Source of the DNA: Clostridium sp. BNL1100
Lineage (GTDB): Bacteria; Bacillota; Clostridia; Acetivibrionales; DSM-1351
Length of the DNA: 64,000 nt
Assembly (NCBI RefSeq): GCF_000244875.1
Contig: NC_016791.1
Span: 3,911,001 to 3,975,000 of the forward strand
Direction: 5' to 3'
Below are positions 33,801 through 41,141 of this stretch, piece after piece (position 1 is the first letter of the stretch; every line of letters begins with the position of its first letter). The notes beneath the pieces are model-generated. The model was not told the origin of the DNA. It did not search any database and saw nothing but the letters and a program-made list of their open reading frames with translations. A program made the translations under genes and the position numbers.

Positions 33801-34897
33801 TCCAAAGGGAAGGTAAGAGTCACCGATTTATCCGTGTGGATCGTTTCCGGCAGGTCAAAGCCCAACTCAATAACCGGATAGACCGTTACCGTTCTGGACA
33901 GTGCCGTTTCTTTATCTCTGGAGTTCTTAGCTGTAGCTGTCAGAGTATACTGCCCTTTCTCCTTAAATTGAATGGTGCCGCCCTCCAACCCCAAGCTGCC
34001 GGTAAGGGCATCCTCCAGCTCTACCGCCTGCTGTGAACCGTCTACTGCGGTTTTGGTCAGCGACCAGGTGAAGCTTTTCATGTATTTCCACACAGGCATT
34101 ACCTGAATTTCGGTGTCTGTGTGGACTGCTTCAGGAAGCTCAAACCGTATTTGTGCATCCGGCACACTGTGGGAGCCTCCACTCGAACCACTGCCAGTGT
34201 ACGGTGTTGAGGATGGCGTTGGCTGACTCTGTTGCGGTGGAGCAGGTGTCGGTATAGCTTCTTCATCCTCCGGATTCGTTGGGATCGGTGTCGGCATATC
34301 CGGATTCTGTGAAGGAGGGATCGGCGCTGGTACTGCCGGCTCCGGTTTGCTCCTGTCGATCAAATCATCAGCTTCCCCCTTGGTTACAGGATCATTGGGA
34401 TGGATTTTATTATCCTTGGTATCTCCTATGATGCCAGTTTCCTTACCAACGATGACATGTCCCTTGTCCTCATCCTTAATATCTGTCTGATCCTCATAGC
34501 CGCTGTGTCCCTGGGTATTTTTTGCTTCCTCATCCTGTCCCTTTATCCGCACCATCATTTTGATGATCTCTGCACGGGTGATGGGATCGTCGGGATGGAA
34601 GCCATCCGGATAATCGGCAGTGTCAAGGATGCCTGCGTCAATCAATGCCTCAATGTACTTCTCCGACCAGTGTCCGTCGATGTCGGAAAAGCTTGGTGAG
34701 CTTTTCTCCATATCAGCAGCTTCCAGCTTCAGTTCTTTTGCCAGCATGGCAGCAAATTCTCCACGGGTGATGATGTCATTCTTCCCTATGAAATTTTCCG
34801 GATGCAGATGGTATACGGTATAGATACCTCCGCATACCAGAAGCACCAAGAGAAAAGCAAGAAATAGGACACCTTTCTTTTTAGTTTTTAAGTTCAT
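30842..34897 (-). CDS. Very large SLH-domain surface protein with Ig-like repeats
   Basis: A 1351-residue protein. An N-terminal membrane helix (about 7-29) is followed by SLH-type modules (GEFAAMLAKELKLEAAD, FSDIDGHWSEKYIEALIDAG, ITRAEIIKMMVRI). A Pro/Thr/Ser linker with TPTP-like units comes next, then about eight beta repeats of 90-95 residues, each with HTDT, a GGTIRFK-like turn and a GRxFxYS end, and two PKD/cadherin-like modules (DPDGDSVTL; SDLDGDAITYV). The end is a beta domain. SLH modules bind cell-wall polymers, so this is probably a long adhesin that links mating cells. It lies directly upstream of the YodL gene in the transfer operon. Confidence 0.88.
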   Translation of the reverse strand: MNLKTKKKGVLFLAFLLVLLVCGGIYTVYHLHPENFIGKNDIITRGEFAAMLAKELKLEAADMEKSSPSFSDIDGHWSEKYIEALIDAGILDTADYPDGFHPDDPITRAEIIKMMVRIKGQDEEAKNTQGHSGYEDQTDIKDEDKGHVIVGKETGIIGDTKDNKIHPNDPVTKGEADDLIDRSKPEPAVPAPIPPSQNPDMPTPIPTNPEDEEAIPTPAPPQQSQPTPSSTPYTGSGSSGGSHSVPDAQIRFELPEAVHTDTEIQVMPVWKYMKSFTWSLTKTAVDGSQQAVELEDALTGSLGLEGGTIQFKEKGQYTLTATAKNSRDKETALSRTVTVYPVIELGFDLPETIHTDKSVTLTFPLEQLYGHDIVWSAVKDEEAAQLSDLLEGQLSNEGGTFVFRNKGKCTLSASITDETGRIFTHSESTVVYPVADIAFELPAASHTDTVLEVSTTLIEADSLDVSWSLTQNSESVALTDAVEGTLSSEGGKIRFKDKGVYMLTGSLTDETGKSFSASKSITIYPVGSIGFYVPEITHTDTAVRVESRFENLGDATIQWLLTKNGEAVDLYSVVEGQLNNSGGTIRFKEKGEYVLKAAFSDPAGRSYSYTSPVKVYPIPGISYRLPETAYTDTLVEVIPEILELGSLKVEWLCENGFGFQDFKTYIDGTLDNSGGTIRFKHAGTYELIARITDETGRVFLYENGGKIEVLPVLSISFELPEATHTDRTIELRTRGNNNVLPVKWNLTKDGEPVELASAIDGTLNAFGGDIRFKDSGTYILTASMTDALGRIFSYSASTTVCPVPMITLSGPQVWYTGEAGAVSVSGTDLENLTAEWTVVKDGGGAEHYSAYTSGTLTKVGGSLTFVAKGQYELNLTMTDSTGRTFTRSKSLSVFPIPQLTLGMQALSYSNEPIALTASGTELDGVSINWLLSVDGGEAKPYGQYATGTVGTSGGSLKINTDKTISVKLLAVATDTKGRSFTFTSNTGTVKPVAVFPFSIPSTIHIGSGFNVSMPTVSGLEGRTLIWKLTQNGNAASYTGSLSNSGGTISIQSTGSYVLTASTTDSAGRTFSYAQGITVTNNAANKPVGSVSVTRTAKDGKLLVNLSAYATDPDGDSVTLEYSGSTPDSYYAVGTHTVKVRAKDAWGLYSDWTDITFTVANSVPTTPVITRTPDGNSIAPGVAITITASSSDLDGDAITYVWEGRPAQTSTAYPLGKNVVRVKAVDSTGAESPWAAIVFFVADPNKGGGMTLTGPESVILEQGIEGATITNYTFTVPPVSGHSGNDYGRVRGYNILTGQWDQLDYGTTTNGITFSRSLSPGLYSKLEMYYYTNHDCMYNKSNITYSVTFYFQ

Positions 34898-34940
34898 AAA
34901 TGCTTCATTCCTCTCTTTCCTTTTATATTTGACTATGATA

Positions 34941-34970
34941 AAGCCGGAATCATATCTCTGACTCCGGCTT
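34941..34970 (-). terminator. Terminator-like hairpin before the SLH gene
   Basis: AAGCCGGA and TCCGGCTT form the stem, followed on the minus strand by a short T-rich stretch. It is about 45 nt before the SLH start. Confidence 0.6.
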
Positions 34971-34986
34971 CAAGTCCCGATTGGTT

Positions 34987-35571
34987 TCATAGCTTCAGCT
35001 CCATGCCTTCCGGCGTTTGTCCGCCGCCATGTGCCTCCAGCATTTCCTGTGTGGGATAGATGAGCTTTCCGTCCACCATTTCAAATACGCAGAGGTCATC
35101 CCTGTCACAGATCATAATTTTATGCTGGTACTCCTTCTGCATTTCAATATAGTCCTGCATCTCCTTATCACTGCAAAGCCACACGTCGGAGGCATAGCGT
35201 CCGTCTGGCAGAAAGCAATATCCACTGTACTTCGGCTCATGGCTTTTCAAATCCAGCGCACCGCTTGGACGGATTTGCGACAGCTGCAGCCTTGCCTGCT
35301 CGGAAAGAAGCTCAGGCTTTGCAATGCCAAGGACATCTCTTCGGTTCCATCGGACCTGTTCACCGTCTGCCAGGGAAACTGTGAAAATGGAACGGCCTAT
35401 AGGATTGGGACGGCTGCCGTTGCCTCCTGTGCAAAAATACAACTGCTGCTTTGCAGAGCGGCAATCCTCCGGCAATGCAGAAGACCGGAGGACGATAACC
35501 TTGCCTTCAATAGATATGTCATATCCGGTCTGCAGGCAATCCTGCTGTTCAAACAATGCCTTTTCAGTCAT
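34987..35571 (-). CDS. ICE protein of unknown function with Met/Leu tail
   Basis: About 194 residues from ATG 35571, which overlaps the AbrB gene's end. I do not recognise the family. Two segments, YDISIEGKVIVLRSSALPED and YCFLPDGRYASDVWLC, suggest beta-rich folds. The protein ends TPEGMELKL, a clear case of the shared tail (alternating Met/Leu after Pro-Glu-Gly). The longer frame's first 42 codons overlap AbrB and lack a ribosome site. Confidence 0.7.
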   Translation of the reverse strand: MTEKALFEQQDCLQTGYDISIEGKVIVLRSSALPEDCRSAKQQLYFCTGGNGSRPNPIGRSIFTVSLADGEQVRWNRRDVLGIAKPELLSEQARLQLSQIRPSGALDLKSHEPKYSGYCFLPDGRYASDVWLCSDKEMQDYIEMQKEYQHKIMICDRDDLCVFEMVDGKLIYPTQEMLEAHGGGQTPEGMELKL

Positions 35572-35857
35572 GACGCTGCCCCTTTCTCTGCTCAATGAGT
35601 TCCAGCAGCTTGGCGGCGATAGAAATCTGTTTTTCCTCCGGCATCTCCCGGATGGCGGCATGGACAAAGGCTTCCACTGCTCCAGGTGATTGATCACCTA
35701 CCTCAATAAGATCGACCTTCTTCACACTGACAGTTCCCTGGTTGATATTCAGCCTTACAATATCTCCGTAATCCATTCCCGATGCAGTACGAAGCTCTTT
35801 TGGGATCAAGACACGGCCTTTGCCGTCCACTATTTTGTAAATGGGCTTTGCTTTCAT
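35564..35857 (-). CDS. AbrB/SpoVT-like transition-state regulator
   Basis: A 97-residue protein with an N-terminal swapped-hairpin domain: YKIVDGKGRVLIPKELR and GDIVRLNINQGTVSVKKVD (residues 7-50). A helical tail follows (AVEAFVHAAIREMPEEKQI). Proteins of this form bind DNA as dimers or tetramers. It overlaps the genes on both sides by a few nt, so it is embedded in an operon of cargo proteins. Targets unknown. Confidence 0.85.
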   Translation of the reverse strand: MKAKPIYKIVDGKGRVLIPKELRTASGMDYGDIVRLNINQGTVSVKKVDLIEVGDQSPGAVEAFVHAAIREMPEEKQISIAAKLLELIEQRKGQRHD

Positions 35858-36288
35858 AGATAATATCCTTCCTTTCTCATAACCTCCCGGACAGTACCGG
35901 GGTCAATGCCAAGCTCATCAAACAGTCCTCTGAGCTCATGGGGCAGGTTGTTCAGAATATCTGAGACTGTGATAATGATAGCTCCCGTTGTGCACAGCAC
36001 CTCCAGATCACTGCCCACAGGAATTTCTGCTGCTTCCAGCAATTCATTGGACAATGTCAGGTCGGCTTCGTCCTCGTCATCCGGCATGCCGGGCAGCTGT
36101 AACGCAATGCCGACACCATGAGGGGTAATAATAAGCTGCGGACACAGGCTTTCCATTCCTTCCTGCTCCACAGCTAGGTTGACGCTTACCCCATCACCGG
36201 GCTTTAAACCCACAGCAGCCAGCGGCTCCCTGGGCAGGACGAGGCACCCCTGCTCGTCAACGGATATACACATTCCAATAAGTTTCAT
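35854..36288 (-). CDS. Two-module AbrB-like protein
   Basis: A 144-residue protein containing two hairpin modules, ISVDEQGCLVLPREPLAAVG with LKPGDGVSVNLAVE, and LTLSNELLEAAEIPVGSDLE with VLCTTGAIIITV, each like the AbrB/MazE fold. It ends PGTVREVMRKEGYYL. It overlaps the AbrB gene by 4 nt. It may be a paired regulator or an antitoxin-like protein; no toxin gene is adjacent. Confidence 0.65.
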   Translation of the reverse strand: MKLIGMCISVDEQGCLVLPREPLAAVGLKPGDGVSVNLAVEQEGMESLCPQLIITPHGVGIALQLPGMPDDEDEADLTLSNELLEAAEIPVGSDLEVLCTTGAIIITVSDILNNLPHELRGLFDELGIDPGTVREVMRKEGYYL

Positions 36289-36320
36289 AAAAATAAATCC
36301 TCCTTCACTTTTTTTATTTT

Positions 36321-37253
36321 TTATTCCATGCCGTCAAAATCGGCTAGGTCAAAAATCCCCAGCTGAGTCGGCATATCTCTCAGTCGCTCACCGGTATCGT
36401 AATTGGAGATCAGGACTTCTGCATATTCACAGCCGTTGTCATAGCGCTGAGCCAGATTGTTCAAGCGGCTGACCGCTTCTATCTGATAGCCCGCATAAAG
36501 CTCACGGATAAAGGCACAGTCGTTGTAGCTGACCAGCCATTTTCCCTGACAGGCCGCCAGGGTATCCCGCAGCCTTGTATGATCCTCCTTTTTAAATTCC
36601 ACCGCGTAATGCCCTTCTGTTTGATAATATGGAGGGTCACAGTAGATGAACGCATTCTCCCTGTCGTATTGCTTGATGAGTTCTTCAAAGTCCTTGTTCT
36701 CTATAACGGTGTTCTTGAGCCTCTGGCTGCCTTTCCAGAGCAGATGAAAGGTTTTTCTGATATCGAAGGGCTGGCAGCCATAGCTGGTGCAGCCGCTTCC
36801 GTAGCTTAAACGAATGAGCCGATAAAAGGCAGCAGCTCGTTTCACATCATTCATCTGCGCATTTTCCGTAAGGATGGACCTGATTTCTTCAAGCTGAGGT
36901 TCTGTGAGATACCTCTCTGCGATCTCCAGTTCTTCATACAGGTATGCGCTTGTGAATTCTTCCTTCTCCAGATATCTTTTCAGTACGTTAAATTCGTCCC
37001 GCCCATTCAGCGGGAGGAATTTCAGCTCATTTAAAAGAGCAAGGGGCCTGTCACGGACACAACGGAACAAATTGGCAAGGTCGGAATTAAAATCATTGTA
37101 GACCTCCATCGCGGTGTCGGGAGTACGCCCGAACAGCACCCAGCCTCCGCCGCCGAATACTTCAATGTATCGTCCGAATTCTTTTGGCATCCTTTTATAT
37201 ATCAGCTCCCGCAACGCTTTTTTGCCGCCCACCCAGCTGATGATGCTGTTCAT
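36321..37253 (-). CDS. Dam-type DNA adenine methyltransferase (D12 class)
   Basis: A 310-residue protein. The SAM motif GRYIEVFGGGGWVLF (residues 26-40), the catalytic DPPYY near 199 and the SYNDCAFIRELYAGY region match the D12/Dam class (N6-adenine, GATC-like). No restriction enzyme is adjacent, so protection of transferred DNA from host restriction is the likely role. It ends LADFDGME. Upstream by 4 nt is a small Cys-rich gene. Confidence 0.9.
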   Translation of the reverse strand: MNSIISWVGGKKALRELIYKRMPKEFGRYIEVFGGGGWVLFGRTPDTAMEVYNDFNSDLANLFRCVRDRPLALLNELKFLPLNGRDEFNVLKRYLEKEEFTSAYLYEELEIAERYLTEPQLEEIRSILTENAQMNDVKRAAAFYRLIRLSYGSGCTSYGCQPFDIRKTFHLLWKGSQRLKNTVIENKDFEELIKQYDRENAFIYCDPPYYQTEGHYAVEFKKEDHTRLRDTLAACQGKWLVSYNDCAFIRELYAGYQIEAVSRLNNLAQRYDNGCEYAEVLISNYDTGERLRDMPTQLGIFDLADFDGME

Positions 37254-37257
37254 ACCA

Positions 37258-37464
37258 TCACCCGCCTTTCTTTTGGCGGTGGATTCTATTTATGTCGGTT
37301 TTCATGCAGGAGCCGTCAGTGCTCCAACAGATGAAGCCGGCACCCGGATAGGGGCAGCCCACACAGCGGGTGAGGTGATCCTCCGGTAGTGGCACTGCAA
37401 ACTTTTTTGGGGGGCCGGTGACTCCCATATGTGTTTTTTCTTTCGTTATTTCATCACGATTCAT
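37258..37464 (-). CDS. Small Cys-rich protein
   Basis: A 68-residue protein with four cysteines in the order CVGCPYPGAGFICWS then DGSCMKTD, a possible metal or FeS site. ATG follows AAAGGAGC. The family is not recognised. It ends 4 nt before the Dam gene starts and a terminator precedes it. Confidence 0.55.
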   Translation of the reverse strand: MNRDEITKEKTHMGVTGPPKKFAVPLPEDHLTRCVGCPYPGAGFICWSTDGSCMKTDINRIHRQKKGG

Positions 37465-37486
37465 AGCTTAAGCTCCTTTCAGGCAA

Positions 37487-37524
37487 CAAAAAAAGGCGCT
37501 GCCTTTTTGTTGCCTGGCAGCGCC
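37487..37524 (-). terminator. Intrinsic terminator after the ArdA-like gene
   Basis: GGCGCTGCC and GGCAGCGCC form a perfect 9-bp stem, followed by TTTTTTT on the minus strand. The ribosome site of the Cys-rich gene comes about 15 nt later. Confidence 0.88.
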
Positions 37525-37556
37525 TTCATGTTACTTCACTTTATTTTATTATTCTG

Positions 37557-38759
37557 CTACAGCATCTGCTGTCCGAGCTGAGGCTCGGAGTATTCCAGAG
37601 TCATCTCCCGATCGTTGCGCCGGATGATACCATAGGGTGTAGTGCAGGCACTTGCTGTCTGCATCAGTTCTGAGTCACAGCGAGAGAAGTGAATATACTT
37701 CAGGATAGGTTCATCCTTCGGAATGTTATAGCGTTTCAAGAATTCCTGCCTTGCATATTCCTCTGGAGTAGATAGTTCCGGATAAAAGTCAAAGCAGTCA
37801 AGGTTTTGCGTCAAGTCCAATGTCTGTTCGATATCGGTGTAATCCATCAGCTCAATCGCAGCTTTGAGCTTCGCTTCCTGACCTTGGCATCGGAGTTCAT
37901 TAATTTTTTTAGCCAGCAGCTTTATCATTTTGATATCTTCATAAGTTGAAAACACACCACTTAATTTAGGGATAGAGCTTTTGTTGGTATATACAACGCA
38001 GCCATCAAAGCTTTTTATGTTCTGTTCCTCTAGCACCTCTGCCAGTTCCTTCTGTGTAGCTGGCAGTTTAAGCATAGTACACTCGTCAATATCTGATGGA
38101 TAGAATGTACCGTCACATACCATGAGTTCAAAAACATAGTCCTCTGAAAAATATTGTTCCGGCAGATGAACGCCGTCATAGACTTGCTCCCATCTCCCTG
38201 AGCCATTCACCACATAAAAACCGTTGCAATAGATTCCTCCTTCAGTTTCCCGCTGCTCACATCCAATCTTTTCGTAGTCCAGCAGCTCCAGCAGTTCTTT
38301 TTGATATTCTTGCGGTACATGATTGACTGCGTCGATGAAGTCATTCTCTACATAAAATTTCCCTAGCTCCCTATCATTCTTTGTGGGAACCACATGGACG
38401 TTGGCTAAGTTGTAGGTCTGGTTGATGAGGTCCCGCATTCCCAGGCTTCCTTCGCCCATTGCAGCACATCCAGTGAAGGCCATACGCTCTTGTTCGGTTA
38501 ATTCACTGATACGGTATGCCAAAAAATTCAGTTCGTCAAGAGCAGGTTCTTCGGGTATGTAGTCAAGCTCCACGCCCTCCATGTTCATGCACTCAACAAT
38601 TTTGTAAGGCTGGCCCTCCGTAATCCTGGCGCGGTGCAGTGCATCCTGTATCTCTCCCTTGTTTGCCGGAAGAGTTAGGTATGCACCAGTATACCCCGGC
38701 GCATCGTATAGGTCTGTCCGCATCAGCGTTACGGTCATCACTTTTTCTTTTTCTGACAT
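37557..38759 (-). CDS. ArdA-like antirestriction protein, tandem domains
   Basis: About 400 residues from ATG 38759 behind AAAAGGAG. The first part has YLTLPANKGEIQDALHRARI and ELNFLAYRISELTEQERMAF, typical of ArdA-like proteins. A second unit repeats the pattern (MLKLPATQKELAEVLEEQNI and IKLLAKKINELRCQ), so it is a two-unit protein. ArdA proteins are acidic DNA mimics that block type I restriction and modification, useful in recipients. It ends PQLGQQML, one of the shared tail forms. A hairpin lies before its ribosome site. Confidence 0.78.
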   Translation of the reverse strand: MSEKEKVMTVTLMRTDLYDAPGYTGAYLTLPANKGEIQDALHRARITEGQPYKIVECMNMEGVELDYIPEEPALDELNFLAYRISELTEQERMAFTGCAAMGEGSLGMRDLINQTYNLANVHVVPTKNDRELGKFYVENDFIDAVNHVPQEYQKELLELLDYEKIGCEQRETEGGIYCNGFYVVNGSGRWEQVYDGVHLPEQYFSEDYVFELMVCDGTFYPSDIDECTMLKLPATQKELAEVLEEQNIKSFDGCVVYTNKSSIPKLSGVFSTYEDIKMIKLLAKKINELRCQGQEAKLKAAIELMDYTDIEQTLDLTQNLDCFDFYPELSTPEEYARQEFLKRYNIPKDEPILKYIHFSRCDSELMQTASACTTPYGIIRRNDREMTLEYSEPQLGQQML

Positions 38760-38782
38760 TTGATCATCTCCTTTTCTGAAAT

Positions 38783-38824
38783 AAAAAAGCGCCTTTTCAG
38801 TTTGAATTAAAACGAAAAGGCGCT
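38783..38824 (-). terminator. Terminator-like hairpin before the ArdA-like gene
   Basis: An 11-bp stem (AGCGCCTTTTC with GAAAAGGCGCT) followed on the minus strand by TTTTTATTT, with the ribosome site starting within 10 nt. The 38825-39053 region is a divergent intergenic stretch holding promoters for this side and the plus-strand gene. Confidence 0.85.
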
Positions 38825-39053
38825 GGTTGGTATAATTTAGTTTACTGAGACTGGTTCGTTTCAAAACCAGATTGAATAAAGATCGGAAAGAAGTATGAAA
38901 CCATAACTTAATATTGATTTATGGTCAGAGTTTCACACACTCAACGGTTTTGATGTTGGCAAATTTTAAGTTTTCATTGCTTGTACCCCCTTTCATTTAT
39001 TATAATTACAATCAAGAACTGGTAAATTTTATCTTGTCGTAAAGGAGAATAAA

Positions 39054-40166
39054 ATGTGGTCAGAACAAAAAATTCAAAGTAAAAAAGATTATTTTGCAAA
39101 ACAAAGAAAAGAACCTACGGGTTATTTTACAGAGTATGTCGTGCGAACCTATTATTCCATTTACGAAGGCTGTTCTCTACATAAAAGCCATTCTTGTCCT
39201 GCAAGAGAAGTGAGTAATTATAAAATAAAGGATACTGTTTACGCAGGCTTCTATAATAATCAGCCGGATCATGATTATAATAGTGTCATCAATGATTGTA
39301 AAAACCATTTAATAAATATGGGATACATACATTTAGAGCAAAAAGATGGGAACGAATTTGTTTTTATAGATAAGCCTTTGGATTTTCTTGTCCCCGGTGA
39401 ACATGAGTCCTATTTAAGGAGATATGGTATTCTGGACCGGGAATTTTCAGAATTTAAAAGTCGTTCAGATATACAAATCAATCCTATACAAAATCAAAAC
39501 GAGCTGACGGCATTGCTTAATCATATGATAGATCCAGAGCATCATCTTGATCCTTTCGATGGAATGCATATATCTGACACTGATTCCTCTAAGGGTTTTT
39601 CCTGTGAATTATGTGACGGGCATTATGTAATACGAAGTGGCATACACGGTACTTTCTTTGGCTGCAGCAATTATCCCAAATGCAAAAGTACCAAAACCAT
39701 CGAAGACAAAACATATTCCTGGTTAGAGACTCACGGAATTCATATTTATGAGGTTGAACAGCCATGTTGGAAATGCGGAAAATCTATAAAACTCAGGAGC
39801 TACTTCACCCACATTGATCTTATTTCAGATCAGCCTGAACTGGCTAAAAAATTAGACTTGGCCATCATAAGACTTGGCATGATTGAGACATTGGATAAAT
39901 ATCTTTCTTCTAAATACGAAGAAATTTATATGAGATTCAGTAAACAGTTTAATGGTGAGTATATGGCAAATAATTGCCCTCATTGCCGTAGCTTGCAGGG
40001 AAGCACAATGTCCCTTGAATCTATGTATCATTTTTTGGCAGATGCCGTTAGAAAACAGCAAGCACTTACAAGCCACATTTCAGAAACCATTGCAGTAAAT
40101 GAGACTTTTTTATCCAAGAAAGAATGGAAGGATATTGTTACCGAAGTTTTAAAATTTCAAAAATAA
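39054..40166 (+). CDS. Zinc-finger protein of unknown function in the cargo island
   Basis: A 370-residue protein. A topoisomerase-type C4 zinc finger is at about residues 182-212 (CELCDGHYVIRSG then GCSNYPKC). A second pair (CWKCGKSIKLRSYF) and a third (NNCPHCRS) follow. The N-terminal 170 residues (TEYVVRTYYSIYEG ...) match no family I recognise. AAAGGAG precedes the ATG. It is one of the few plus-strand genes, is AT-rich, and starts an island that also holds HNH and ABC-3C genes, so a role in defence or DNA handling is plausible but unproven. Confidence 0.75.
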   Translation: MWSEQKIQSKKDYFAKQRKEPTGYFTEYVVRTYYSIYEGCSLHKSHSCPAREVSNYKIKDTVYAGFYNNQPDHDYNSVINDCKNHLINMGYIHLEQKDGNEFVFIDKPLDFLVPGEHESYLRRYGILDREFSEFKSRSDIQINPIQNQNELTALLNHMIDPEHHLDPFDGMHISDTDSSKGFSCELCDGHYVIRSGIHGTFFGCSNYPKCKSTKTIEDKTYSWLETHGIHIYEVEQPCWKCGKSIKLRSYFTHIDLISDQPELAKKLDLAIIRLGMIETLDKYLSSKYEEIYMRFSKQFNGEYMANNCPHCRSLQGSTMSLESMYHFLADAVRKQQALTSHISETIAVNETFLSKKEWKDIVTEVLKFQK

Positions 40167-40173
40167 AGAACTA

Positions 40174-40220
40174 AGCTGCAAAAGAACCACACTCTTTTGT
40201 ATAATAAGTCTTTTGCAGCT
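40174..40220 (+). terminator. Terminator after the zinc-finger gene
   Basis: AGCTGCAAAAGA at 40174-40185 pairs perfectly with TCTTTTGCAGCT at 40209-40220, followed by TCTTCATTCTGTTTT. Confidence 0.7.
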
Positions 40221-40283
40221 TCTTCATTCTGTTTTATCAAGTGTCCATTCTCTTTGTAATAACGTATTAAGGGCAGTCCACAA

Positions 40284-41108
40284 TTACCATCGATATGATT
40301 TCCTTGGGAAGCGTAGACTGGAAATTCCGGCCTCTTGACACATAGAAGAGAGAAGTTTGAGAAGTTCTTCTCTCGTTAAGTCAAACCATTTCTCAATCTC
40401 CCGGTCATAAAAGCAATACATAACTTCACCCTTACCGTATGTTGAGTACAAGTTTTCAGCTTTTGCAATTTTTAATCGTTTCCTTAGAGCGACCAGTATA
40501 TCTGTAATCGTGTCCAGCTTTTCTCTCCATGCCTCATTGACGATGGCTGACTTGCCCTCTGATTGCTTTATTATCATACCATCTCGTGTGCGAAGAACGC
40601 CGGTATTCATTGCGATAATTGTATCTTCTATTGCCTGATCGAAATCTTCCATTCGGCCTTCCTGATTAATTGGGTCTTGAAAAGCAGGTCTATCAAAGCA
40701 TTGCACAAAAAAACGAAGTAGTTCTTTGTCTTTATTATCTGTGCTGACTGGGGAGGCGAATTGTAGCTCTGCTATAGCAAGCCGTTCAGCATTTTCTTTC
40801 CATATGCGAAGGAGTTCAATATTATATCTGACAACATCGTCGTCAATTAATTTAGAGCAAGACTGACATAGCCATATTCCATTCTCTGATGACTTGCGTT
40901 CATCCGATAACATTTGCGAATCGTATCGGGGACCTCCGGCTGCTGCAGCACAAATATGAGCTGCAACCCCGATATTTGTTATTTCTTGAGGATTGTCATT
41001 TGCTCCACGGGTTGGCTTTCTACAATCAGGATTACTGCACCGCCATCCAACTCGATTCCCAAGTAGATCTTTTATTTTCTGTGGGAAATCATCTCTATTG
41101 TTAGCCAT
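40284..41108 (-). CDS. HNH-endonuclease-like protein
   Basis: A 274-residue protein. The N-terminal third has the HNH layout: CSNPDCRKPT (first Cys pair), NIGVAAHICAAAAGGPRYD with the catalytic His, and ENGIWLCQSCSKLID with the Asn and second Cys pair. The rest is helical (LRFFVQCFDRP ...). AAGGAGG precedes ATG 41108. HNH proteins of this form are frequent next to restriction or conflict systems. The following gene (41142-42194) is an HTH fusion, possibly its regulator. Confidence 0.8.
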   Translation of the reverse strand: MANNRDDFPQKIKDLLGNRVGWRCSNPDCRKPTRGANDNPQEITNIGVAAHICAAAAGGPRYDSQMLSDERKSSENGIWLCQSCSKLIDDDVVRYNIELLRIWKENAERLAIAELQFASPVSTDNKDKELLRFFVQCFDRPAFQDPINQEGRMEDFDQAIEDTIIAMNTGVLRTRDGMIIKQSEGKSAIVNEAWREKLDTITDILVALRKRLKIAKAENLYSTYGKGEVMYCFYDREIEKWFDLTREELLKLLSSMCQEAGISSLRFPRKSYRW

Positions 41109-41141
41109 ACGTTCAACCTCCTTTTAGTTGGTGGCTCCAAT

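Noticed and set aside
31800-34150. Long-range DNA repeats as a possible repeat array
   Set aside because: They are the coding repeats of the Ig-like domains in the SLH protein.
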